Shown: piece after piece, positions 28,729 to 41,200 of the stretch
Numbering within the stretch: position 1 is the first letter of the stretch
How the letters are laid out: the number at the start of each line of letters is the position of its first letter
Assembly (NCBI GenBank): GCA_030141605.1
Contig: JAQGDQ010000231.1
Span: 64,001 to 124,000 of the forward strand
Direction of reading: 5' to 3'
DNA from: Tubiluchus corallicola
Lineage: Eukaryota > Priapulida > Priapulimorpha > Priapulimorphida > Tubiluchidae
DNA: 60,000 nucleotides
The notes under the pieces: generated by a model
Told to the model about the DNA's origin: nothing
The model's database searches: none
The model's input: only the letters and a program-made list of their open reading frames with translations
Translations under genes and position numbers: made by a program

Positions 28729-30420
28729 AGTTGCAAGAGCATCCGAATTTGATCAGTTGTGTTAGAAAAACAAGCTGGTTGATATTTACTGCTATCACCT
28801 CAATGCAACTGACTCTTAAAACTACTGTGAATATAATCATTTAAGTATCGAATACTTAAATTAAGATGAAAATTGTCCCTATTAGAAATATCTTCATAGG
28901 GATAACATTTAACCATGACAGAGCAATTGTAAACTTGTTTATGGCATGTTATAGACTTTCCGTAAGTCACAGTGGATTGATGATTAAAATTTGTAAACAC
29001 TAAATATCCTTTTCGTTGATATATCGAAATCTGATGGAGATGCTTGGTCACTAGCCAGTAGTAGGATTGTAATGCAAGATCATTCAGCATTTTTCTATGT
29101 GATACGATTGTGTAACTGTGAACTTTTGTGTTTGGAAGTGACTACCATCAATGAAATGAAAATCAAGGAGAAGAAAATATGACAGATATGACATTTTTAC
29201 AATAGGTCCATTTTTTGTTATCTTTGATTATGTGTTTATATTCCTGTCATTTGTTAATTCTCTCAGATTGGACCCTCAAGTCTCGTGATCGTCTAGCCAA
29301 TGGTTGCGGTGTTCATTTGTCAGTAATTTTTTGCTAACCAGTTGGTGTCGTTATTGCATTTCGTTTTTAAAAATATGTAATACTGATGTCAAAGATAACT
29401 GTACTGTAGACGGAACTTTTATTTGGCATATTTAATTTTTGCAAAACTAACCACTAGTAATCAGCAACAATTTTCGTAGATTATCAACAAATCAGTTAGT
29501 AGTCTGGCAAAAAAGCAACGGCAGTAAAATTATAGATCAGTGAGTTGTGAGAGAGTCAGAGAGACTAATAGGTTGAGGATTTGTGACTTATTTGTCATGC
29601 AATGAATTGTAAAAAACATAATCGAATGAAAGATTGTCTTTTGTATTAAAGAAATGAGCTTCGCTTCAATGGTTGCTTTAATGGAGTGTTCAGACGTTGA
29701 GACTTCTCTCAGAACTTGTGACTGCACTTTTCTCTGTCAGTAAAGTTGCACGTGTAAATGACTTGGCAACTTCTTTTGCAACTTATTGCTCTTAACTCTC
29801 TGCAACTCTCGCCGAGTTTGCAACAAGTTGCGAGAGAAGGCTTTACATCTGAACACGCTATAAAACATCAAATTTTTAAAATAAATACTCTGTTGCAGCT
29901 ATGCAATTTATTCTTATTGGTTTAACATTCATCAACTGTTTTGCAAAGTTCCTTATCTTTAAAACTACAGAACATTAAATAATTTCATGCTTGCATATCT
30001 GGTTTGGGCAAAATACATGTAGTTTGGTCGATAACATCATTACACGTTAAATTTAGCAACAAATTAACGTATTATGTATGTTTATGAAACATTACTGGCA
30101 GCAGAACTAACTGATGTACGTCTGCTTCTCCCAGATCTCTGTAATAGTAACTAATGCTTCTGTTTAGGTGAGTTGAAAGTCGATTGTACTCAAGCTATAT
30201 ATAGGCCTATTCCGTGCAATTATAGAATTTAGTCACAGTGTACTTTCGTAGTGGGGTTGATGTAAACAGAAAATATAATTTCCGCAAGCTTACGTAGCGC
30301 GCATGCAAAAATCTGTGGTGTTAATTGTTGAACGTTTTATTCGTCTTCTTACTAAATGAATACAATAGGCGTTGTTAACGGATTCAGTCTGCGAGGGATT
30401 CATGAAAAACCCGTAATTAA
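28729..30420. other. 3' UTR of TAF10 and intergenic sequence
   Basis: No coding similarity. The TAF10 transcript should end here; an ATTAAA lies near 28984, but no AATAAA is well placed close to the stop. Confidence 0.4.
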
Positions 30421-30429
30421 TGGGGTATA

Positions 30430-30720
30430 GTGACTTCGGCTAAACTTCGATCAGGCAAAACCGGCCGCGTCCGGTTGGCCGTGTGCGCGTCGGTAAACAA
30501 CAACTGAAGTCCATTTGGTCAACTGCCAAGTTTCAGTGGTAGTTCAAGGCTTGCAGTCTAATACGAGGGTGTTGCGTGTACTAGCGCAGCGCGTGCATTG
30601 TGCTGCAGTGGCAAGCCAACGTGTTGTACCCTGTAAATGGTGAACGTGAAATTGTTGAACGTTAGCTAGTTGTTTCTTTGCAGCTTGTACGTTTCCAGTG
30701 ATAGTGAGCATATCGCTTGT
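30430..30720 (+). promoter_or_regulatory. Candidate promoter/first-exon region of SARDH
   Basis: This segment is much richer in G+C and CpG than its surroundings (for example GGCCGCGTCCGGTTGGCC near 30460-30480 and CGCAGCGCG near 30583). It lies about 1.6 kb upstream of the acceptor that opens the first coding exon at 32285. No TATA box was identified. Confidence 0.35.
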
Positions 30721-30797
30721 AGACGGAAAACCTGTTATAACAGTAATTGTTGGCACGCTGGGATTTAAATTTGCTTTGTTGCAAGAATTTGGTGCAA

Positions 30798-30954
30798 CTC
30801 ACGACAATTTTACTGGTCAATTTTTTTCTGCTTTTGTAGTAGGTAAGCGACTCACGACAATTTTACTGGTCAGTTTTTTTGCTTTTGTAGTAGGTAAGCG
30901 ACTCACGACAGTTTTACTGGTCAATTTTTTTTTGCTTTTGTAGTAGGTAAGCGA
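30798..30954 (+). repeat. Three-copy ~53-bp tandem repeat carrying a splice-donor-like sequence
   Basis: Units at 30798-30850, 30851-30901 and 30902-30954 each run from CTCACGACAATTTTACTGGT to TTTTGTAGTAGGTAAGCGA. They differ by a few substitutions and the length of an internal T run. Each ends in AG|GTAAGC, a good 5' splice site, just downstream of the GC-rich candidate promoter. The array therefore offers three alternative donors for a SARDH 5' UTR exon. Confidence 0.9.
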
Positions 30955-32284
30955 CAGCTGTTAAAACCATTTTGCTTTGGAAAATTTAATAGTTTTTTTA
31001 TGAAACATTGTAGTATTTCTAATTTTCTTTTATTTAGTAATCAAAATACCGAGTGTCGTTGTTTTAATTTGAACTTACTGTGAATCTCAGTGCAAAGAAG
31101 TAGATAAAATAATATAGGGAAGTATAACAGTACGTACTACATCATTGTAGATCTTCTAATTGCTATACACCTGCTATTGTTATGCAAAGTTTGTTTAGAA
31201 ATCGGCAAGTTTAGAAACCTGTCAAACGACGGTGTAACTCAGTGAGTGTGAGTCTGTGTGACCGACTCTACGGTTTGACGGGATACGTAGATTGAAGTTG
31301 CAGTTTTGTTGTTTCGTGATGATCATTTTACTTTAGTGCAACTTTTTTTGCTGATAAAAAGCATTAGGTTTGATATAACTAGATAGTTAGGCATTTAGAA
31401 CATTAATTATTTCTTGGATATTATTATGTTTGGTAGTGACTTGAATATGAATTTGTGTTGAATAACATTTGTATTATTTCAGACGATTTTGTAATTACGT
31501 TGCTTGGGTAAGATAATAGTAAAGGTGCCATGAATTGCTGCTTACATTGACGTTTTTGCCGAATTATTAAAGTACCCGAAGCCCAAAGGTTCGTAATTAA
31601 AAAGCTTTATCTGTGATACTACATACAGTTCTGTCCATATACAAAATACTGTGGTTAAATAAGAACTGATAATTGTATTTAATTGTGTTATGTAATTTTA
31701 TACATTTTAAGTTTTTATATGTTTTTCTCTGTGAGTATGCTGTTTTGCTGCTTTTGCACTTGTTCAAAAAGTTGCCAGTAAGTGAAATCTTAGCATCTGT
31801 TTTAGTGTTGAATTAGCCACCTTGATTTTTGTATAAACTTTCAGTGGTTGTTCATCTTTCTTGTATTAAGAGATACTACCTTGGAATGGGGTAAGTAAGT
31901 GTTGCTTTGTCTGTCTAAAGGTGCTACATTCTTGTAAATTGGAGACTCGACTATGTTATGGATAGAAATGTGTAGTTGTGATGGCACAAATCTACTATTA
32001 AGAAATTTTGATATCAAATATGAAATACAGGAAATGTGAGAGTTCGAAAACAGTCTGGACTTCAAACGGGGAGGTTCTGCCTTCAAAGCGGACATGTCAG
32101 ACCACACTTTATCTGTTACAGCTTTCTATCCAAATTCAGTGTGTAGCTAAAATTGATGGATACTGTTATAGCTATAATCAGCTAGGTGCTACAGCGGAAT
32201 TTCATTTACAGTTGACGAGTTACACTCAGTCGGTATATTGTGTAAACTGAGTTGATGAAATTTTTTCTAATTTTCTTTGAGCAG

Positions 32285-32297
32285 GTGTCCCCACAAA
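32285..32297 (+). other. 5' UTR part of the first SARDH coding exon
   Basis: TTTTCTTTGAGCAG ends at 32284 and gives a 3' splice site 13 bases before the ATG at 32298. At least one non-coding exon must lie upstream, probably near 30.4-30.95 kb. Confidence 0.5.
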
Positions 32298-35200
32298 ATG
32301 TTAGGTAGCAGATGGAGTTTATTGAGAACTGGTGCCTGCTGGAGGGTACTAAGCATGTGCAATGAGTCGTCTGCCGTTGCTGGAGTTCCTTACGAATCAC
32401 TTGAAAAGACAAAGGTAAGTACGTCATTACAGAATTCATCATGCTTAGTAGCTGTGGGGCATTTTGTGATTTCGATTTAACTGGATAAATTAGATTGTGT
32501 TCCTATACCTATATCTTTTATTGTATTATTAATGGAGTTTATAATGGAAGAATTTGACTGCTGGTCCAGGAGTTCTGAATTCAAATCTCATTCAAGACTT
32601 TTCAAACATTTGCCACTCAAATGAAGGCCTACTCACGTTATCTGAGTACATGTGGGAGAAAGGTGACCGATCAATGAACAATCATAAATTGATGCCCTAA
32701 CCATCTATCCCAATGCTGGGCACATCTGACACGGCGCCATTTTACTTTCTTTTTATAATGACGATACTGAGGTGATAAATTGTAAATGGTCTGTATTTAA
32801 ATGGTTTATTAGGTTGATGTTCCAAGCAATGTTCCTACTGCTGCGGATGTTGTGGTGATTGGAGGTGGTTCATTAGGCTGTAATACTTTGTATCATCTTT
32901 CTAAACTTGGCATGACAAACTCATTGCTGCTTGAAAGAGACAGACTGACATCCGGTACAACGTGGCACACTGCAGGTTTGCTTCTTTTCTTTGCAATTCT
33001 AACCACAGAGCAGGGATGCTGTGCGCTGCTTGTAATCATGTGATGCCACCTGTATCTTTCATCACAAATCACAGTCTGCAATTGTAGAAATATATTTTTT
33101 TCATGAAATTTGCCACTACTATATTAACGCTTTAAGTACTATTTTTTGTAAAAGTTGTCCAAAACAAATATCTTGTTTTAGTTTTTTGTTTTTGAGGCCG
33201 CGAAGCATTAGTCAGGGTCATATCATCTAGTTGGCACTGTTACATCAAGCTTAGGACTTACAAAATTAGGAGCTTAAAATATGCGTGCTTGCATAACAAA
33301 ATCATCCATAAGTCAGCAATTAGCATTTTCTAGATATCCACATATCCCGAATCTCCATTTTATGAAGATCATTTTGATACCAAACTCAACGTTCTATGTT
33401 ATTTCTAAGCTGAAATAATCCACGTTGAAGTTGAGGTGCAGGCTATACAGTGAAAAACATAATCTTGAGGAATTCGCTGTTAAAGTCAGCCATTGTTTTT
33501 TGTCACGTCTTTACAAAACACTTAGCAACCGTCCGAAAGCGTAGTTGACATGGACCTTGCCAAGAGCATATTGAAGTAATGTTTGTCCAGCAGCTGGCTC
33601 TTCCTGACGAAGATCCGGTCTTGTCAACAGAAAAAACCCGAAGCAAAATGGCTGCTTTCACAAGCTACTGTCCGAGTTTGAAAATACAAGTTTTTACAAT
33701 TGCAGTCCTAGTTTCTATTCAGAAAAGTGGGTACAGGGTTATAAAATTAAATTTTTAGTATTTTTTTTCTTGATAATTTGATGCTAGAATATAAAAGTCC
33801 AATATATTTAGCGTGTTTTTTCTTAAAAAAACAAAAAATTAACATTAGACGAAAATTTGGTGCATTCTACTTTGAAGCATCGTAACGTAGTTTTGACTAT
33901 GCACTTATGGATGGTTTTGGTTTGCACGCACACGTATATTGCAGCTGCTTTATGCTGTTTTTCATTGTTATGGCCTTCATAATTTCGAATGTTTGAACGT
34001 AGATTTGACTTTTTTCAAAAAGGGTTTCATACCTTGTGTTTTAGGATTGTTATGGAATCTGAAACCCAGTGATGTAGAAGTGGAACTCATCGTCTATGCA
34101 CGTCACCTCATGGAAGACGTTTTGGAAGCAGAGACTGGCGTAAACACGGGGTGGATAAACAATGGAGGAATGTTTACAGCAAGTACCAAAGAACGACTTG
34201 ATGAATATCGCCGACTGCAAACGGTGTAGTTTTCATTGTGGCATTAATATGTTGTAACTTTAGCTATTGTTGTCGAATTTTTACGTTTTCGTGTTAAGTA
34301 ATTTTTTTTTTAAAGTGATCAATATCCCCCAACCCCCTACATTGTAAATTATAGATTTTTGTCAATTTGACATGTACTTTTGACGTCTGATGTAATGATG
34401 CTATCCTTCTATCTTCCTATTTCGCTTTTTAGCAGCTTTCAATAGGAGTGTTGCTGCTAATAAAGATTACCAAGACTTATTGCTAATTTGATCATTTAGC
34501 TTATACAGCCAGTTTCACTTAGCATACATCTGGTTAATTTTGATTTCTTATTTCATATCAGATCTCAAATCCCAAATGTTTAATAAACTGGGCACAATGT
34601 ATATGAATAATTATGCTGTTTCCTGCCCCTTTAATCACTTTGTTGTACTACGGCAGCTCGGCAGAGTATATGGCGTTGAGTCACACGTCTTATCACCAGA
34701 AGAAGCAAAGAAAATATATCCTCTGCTTAATGTTAGTGACACGTGCGGTGTTCTTTATAGTCCACGTGATGGAACGATCGACCCAGCTGGAATGTGTACA
34801 GCATTAGCAAGGGGTGCAACAGCAACGGGTGCCAAGGTGATTATTACTTTTTGGTGTTGACACCTAGTTCACTTGGATTTGGATAAGTAGATAAAAAAAT
34901 AGATGTTTTGACGTAATTACTAGTATTGTTAAAAGTTGAACGTTGCGAAGCTGTGTTTCAAACTTTCAACTGGTGGTCTGGGAAGCTGGGTTCTAAACTT
35001 ACCTTAGAAAAAATCAAACATAACGCATCATCAGTGTGTCATCTTCTTTCTTTCTAGGCTGTAATTTGATAAATTTGCCTATGAATACAATATGTTTAGC
35101 TTGATTTCTTTTTTACTGGGGGGCAAATCATTTAGTGCGCAGAATTTTATAAACTCGGAAGTCACTATACTGTTTGCATTTTCTAGATTTTTTTAACAAA

Positions 35201-38200
35201 CAAAGAAAAACGTTTAAGCTTCACTATTTTTGCTACTTTATTTAGGACCCCAAGAGCCTCAGCGACCAATGCAATATCTAGTCTTGTCTTGCATTGAGGA
35301 AGTCTCTCACAAGCCATAGTGTGAAGGAAGGGTCTATTAAAAAGCTACATTATAAAATCTTCCCTATGGACCATGTGAATAGTGATGCTCTGAATTTCCA
35401 CTGAACTTCAATTGGCTGTTGAATGTCATTATGCCAGGCTGACCTTGCACCTCATTTCTATCGTTACTACTGCATTGTCGCCATAGAAATGGGGCTTTAG
35501 CCAAGAGATAAATAAAAAAATTGCCAAAGGCCCCTTTTGATACAAGTAGGAGTTTGCTAAGATTAGAGAAAATTTGAACAAAAAATTGGAAATTAAAGTG
35601 TGTAGTGACTTTTGTGATGTTCTATATATATATATAGCCAAACAATTACATTCAAACGACGTTGTGGCTGCCTGTTGATCATGATATACTCAACTTTGTT
35701 GCTTGGTAGCATCATAATGCAAAATGTATGTGTACTTACCAAGCAAAAATAAGCTTCCAGATATAGATATTTTTCAGGTGATAGAGATGTGTCCTGTGAC
35801 TGACATTGAAACAACAGTAGATGATTTTGGCATAAAGAAAGTTACTGGTGTTGTCACTAATGCGGGCACAATAAAGACAAACTGTGTCATTAATTGTTGT
35901 GGTAAGTGTCTTACATTCTTAGAGCACTTGTGATTTAGCTTTTGTGTGGTGCAGTGCTTTTGTTCTAAAACATACAAAAAGTGTTTAGTTAACAAAAATC
36001 GTATATTAAAAATGATTTTTAAGGAAGAATTAAACAATTTCAGTTTTTATAACAAATTTCAAAAAACACCATCAAAAATTTATATATTAGTTGTCATGCA
36101 GAGACAGCAAAATTGGCAGTAACTACTGTAATTGTAACCCAGGCAAAAACACATCAACTGTGCTGCTTACAACAATAGCAACAGCAAGGACAACAAATGC
36201 CAACTTTATCAATCTAAACATAAAAAACTTGGCTGAACTGCACATTTCACTTGTTTCAGGTGTCTGGGCACCTTATATTGGAAAAATGGCTGGAGTGAAG
36301 GTTCCCCAACTTGCCATGAAACACGCTTACATTGTCACAGAACGTATCGAAGGCATTCAGAATATGCCAAATGCACGTGATCATGATGGATCTGTCTACC
36401 TCAAATTGCAAGGAGATGCACTGTCTATTGGGGGCTATGAACCAAATCCTGTATTCTGGGACGAGGTACTGCATGAATCGCAAATTGAATTTTTACATCC
36501 TGCAATGGGATGCCTAGCATTTGCTTGTGTTATTGTTGTTGTTGTTCTATGGATATTTTGTTCTAAAGTCAGGGTTTGCTTTGTTCATTCTTAGATGGTA
36601 TAGTTCACTTGAGCTTGTTCTTAATTGTCCTGTTGTCTGGTGCATAACTCCATTTTAGAGGAGCATTACACGTTAGGACAGCATAGATCTTGGGAATGCT
36701 CATCTTGTTTTTGCAGATGTGAATTCAGTATAAAGCTTAAAACTTTGAAAAGCTAAATAGGTAAAATGTTTTGCCAAATCAGGCAAAGGCAAGTAGGCAT
36801 TTCATATATTTCTTTCAAGTTGATTGTTTTCTTTTGAAATATTCGGAAAATGAAAAAAATTACATGATTTCGTTAACCAATGTAATGGCTTCCAAAAGAT
36901 ACTGTTTTTGCCAACAGCAGCATGGAGTTATAATGTGCAGTTGATTCGTTTTTTTATAATTTTGCAACTGGTATTTGCCTAGCATTTTGCATGTAGCATC
37001 ATTCCAGCTGCATCGCTAGAGTATACTGCTTATGCCGGTGTGTCACAACAAAGCAGCTATATTACATGGCTGCCGAGGCATCATATGAAAGATGCAGTTA
37101 GATTCTACAACTTAGTGAAGCATGTTGCTAATGCATAAAGTGTTTTCTACAATTTTTTACATCTTTTTTAGTCTGCTTACGTTAATAATGAATAACAAAG
37201 TTTCTTTATACAGGTGAAGAATGATTTCTCTTTTGGCTTATTTGACCTTGACTGGGATGTGTTTTCTGCTCACATTGATGTAGCAGTAAACAGAGTTCCA
37301 AAAATAGGAGAAGTTGGAGTGAAATCAACTGTCTGTGGACCAGGTAAAATGATCATTTTCACCTGCTATGGCAAACACAGTACAAAACCTATGTTCTGAA
37401 ATTTACAAAACACTCTTACACTTATATTTATCCTGTTCACAATAACTAAGTTTTCACAGTATGTGCTTGTCTGTGAAGTTAAGCAACGCTGCCATGGTTA
37501 GTAAATTGATTTGTGACCACTGAGAAAATTGTTTTTGTGTAGTTTTTGCTAAGCTGTACAGCCATTTGCCATGTAGCTGACTGACAGAAGTTTTATATGA
37601 GCATTAAAATGGGGATTATGATTCTATGCTATCATCAACATTGAGCAGGCGTGGCCTATAAGGACTGGATGCAGAGTGCGAAAGTACATAAAAAGTATCA
37701 TAACAAAGCAATTTTTACTATGCAAATGACAAGGGAACAGATTTCTATGAATAACTAGGTGTTTGTTTCATTTTGGTCCATGAAACCTCATGCTCACATT
37801 GTTATGATTGAAGTTTGTTTACATGTAACGCATTTGAAAACATTAATGGAAATTGTTTGTGGTTTTCAGAATGTGCAAGTGTTAGTTATATTTTACAATT
37901 AGAATCATTTAGAACTATGAATTTGCTTTAAGATTTACTAGTGAATTTATCTCAACACTTCACTAATATAGTTCCAACATGCGATTTTAATTTTTATCTG
38001 CTTTGAAATAACAGATGGCGATAGGTGGCTATCTGTTGCCTAATTGACCACTTGCATTTTTTTAGAGTCTTTTACTGCTGACCACAAACCACTGCTAGGT
38101 GAGTCACCTGAGGTGCGAGGTTTCTTTCTCGGTTGTGGATTCAACAGCGGTGGAATGATGATGGGACCTGGATGGGGCAGGGAGTTGGCAAAGTGGGTGA

Positions 38201-41200
38201 TACATGGTCGTCCTGAACTAGACTTGTTCAGCTATGATATCAGGTTTTTACTTGTTGCCATTTTCTTTGGGAATGTAATTTGCTGTGTCCTATTATAAAT
38301 TAAAGATTCGTGGAAATTAGTTGTTGTTAAACTTATAAAAGGAGTCTGTATTTTTAGAAGATTTTCGGCGCGTTTAACGGATAATTCCCGCTGGATAAGG
38401 CAACGAAGCCACGAATCTTATGCAAAAAATTATTCTATTGTCTTTCCACGTGATGAACCACTAGCTAGTCGAAATATGCGCAAAGATGCCTTGCATCAGG
38501 TACATCAGAATAGTTAGCTTGTCATTAGTTTAAATTAAAATTGCAAATTTTCACAATGATTGACTTTTGGATAAATTTCTAATAAGTTATAACATCAGTG
38601 CTAAACAAAAACGTACACAGAAGGCAATAAATTTGTATTTTGTCAGATTGTTGAGTTTGGTCATGACAGCTTAAATTTATCCATTTAAATCTATCGAAAT
38701 TTTGCATTTTGTACAAGATTTAACTGCACATTGATTGAAATCCATTTCTCTTAAAGTGAGACAACATGGCTTTTAACATGTAGTTAACTTTTGTATAAAA
38801 TGCAAAGTTTGGATAGATTTAAATGGATAATTTTATGCTGATTGTGACCAGTTAGACAATCTGGCAAACTTTTACAGTGATAAAATAGATAGGTTTAAAC
38901 TAATTTTTATTACCATTCATTGAGTGCAAGAAACTGAAACATAGATTTAATTTAGAAACATAGAAACATAGAAACTTAAATATAGATTCATAATGATATT
39001 ATGTAGTTTTGTGCTTATTTAGATCATCAGACTCACATTAACACATTGTCAATTTTTGTTTCAAAAGCTGTTTGAAAATACTTTATCCCATTTTGTGTCT
39101 GAATTGATTCAGTGATCTGAGCTTTAGCCATATGCAGATGATATACTACTCATTTATGTGAGGGTTCTGACCATTTTTAGGAGTGGGTTCGGTTGTGCTA
39201 TGTTAACCTAGCTGATTTACTAGCTAGGCATTTATTTATCTGATTGCTGCTTCCTCCTACATAAATAATTTATGCTTTTAATGTTATAATAGGTGCTGAC
39301 AGACAGAGGCTGTGTTTTTCAAGAGCGGCATGGATATGAGCGGCCTGGTTGGTTTATTCCTAATCAAGTAGTGCATGTATGTATTTTGTTTGTAGTATTT
39401 CCTTCATTGCCATAGTTAAAATTGATATACTTTTTGTTTCTCTGGCTTTTGTTATGTTTGCTTTAATTTGGAAGAATGTAGCTTAAGTTCTGGCATTTAA
39501 AGAAAAAATAAAGTTTGCAATAAGTTATATAGCTAACAATTACAAACAATTATTTTTCTCATAAATGTAATTCTTCCTTAACCAAATTATAAATAATTTT
39601 AAAGTGAATTACAGAATTTTGTTGTGACAACTGTTTATTGTGGGCATGACATCGTGTTAATGACTATAATAATCAGTTACTTAAAGTAAGTTTTCACTAT
39701 GTATTTTGTTATTTTAGTTACGGAAGTATGACTATTATGGTGCTTATGATAATCAAAGACATGAGAAATATCTCTACCGTGATTTGTTGGAACAGGAATA
39801 TACATTCGATTTTCCGAAGCATCACGACATTGTATGCATCATTTTGCAGTTATTTTAAGTATCGTAAGTCCTCACTTAATGACTTTAATGCATTCCAGCA
39901 AAGTGCTATGTTAAGCGTTAAACGAAGCATGATCTGCCATAGCGACAAGTTGTAGAATAATTCGTTTATCGTAAAGAAGACAAACTGCCCATTAAGTCTC
40001 AAAAATTTTTCATTTTTTACAGGAGCTTTCATCCTTCATGGACTTAGTCAGCTAAAATCTATTTGTATAGCCTAGATCTTGAAATGTGATTTTTCGTTAC
40101 CTGTTGTTTTCATTACTCTTATTATTTAAAAAACTAATTTGCTTCAAAAATTCACATCTTTATTGATTAAATTCGCTAATTCCTTCAATGCAAAGTCATT
40201 GTGCACATGAGTGTAAATTATAGCTGTTTAGTAACATTATTATATTCATTTAGATAGGTAAAGAAGCCCTGACATGTAGATCGTCCGTCTCTTTGTTTGA
40301 CATGTCATACTTTGGCAAATTCTACCTCTTTGGCTCAGACTCACAAAAGGCAGCAGACTGGATATTTAGCAATAATATGCAAAAACCTTCAGGTATATAT
40401 TCTGGTTAGATACGTAATAACTTTGTTTCATGATTATAATTTTATGACAACATTATGTTCTTTTGAAAAAAATTTACAATAATTTTGTTAGATTATCATC
40501 TAACAATTAAACAATTAATTATTTGATTAGTCAAGAAGATACCAGCTTGCAAATTTTATTTCTTGTTACTAATGTGATTTTCACAATCATATTAACCATT
40601 TTGCTAGGATCAGAACTGCATCTCGTGGACTAAATGCAGATGCATTGCTTCTTAAAATCTACTCTACCACAGTCTGTTACTTTGTACCAGATTTCACATT
40701 TATTTTGTTCACCAGCCTGGAATTGATACCTATGACCTAGACATTTAACATGGAGCTAAACTTCTACCTTCCTGATAATTGACAAAAGACCTTTACATTG
40801 CCATTAGATTACTTCGCTACACTTTTCATGATTTTAGGTTCTACGACATACACCTGCATGTTGAACAAAGCTGGTGGTGTAGAAGGTGACCTGACTGTTA
40901 GCAAAATTGATTCAGGCACAGGTACTGCTTGTGACCCTGAAGTTGAAGGTATGTAGCAAATGTGTTTTACTTACGTGTGTTTCAATTCATTTTGACATCC
41001 TTTTATATAAAAGCCATGCTGTGTGTTTAAATGTTATAATAGAAAACTTAACATAGGGTATAATTGCATGGATAATCCACAGCATAGTTACCGACAGATA
41101 ATTAAGAGTACTGTGTATATAGCATGGTACATTATAAAAGATGTGGTTTCATAGGTGATGGGTTCTACATTGCTGCAGGAGGTGCTGCAGCTCAGCAGAC

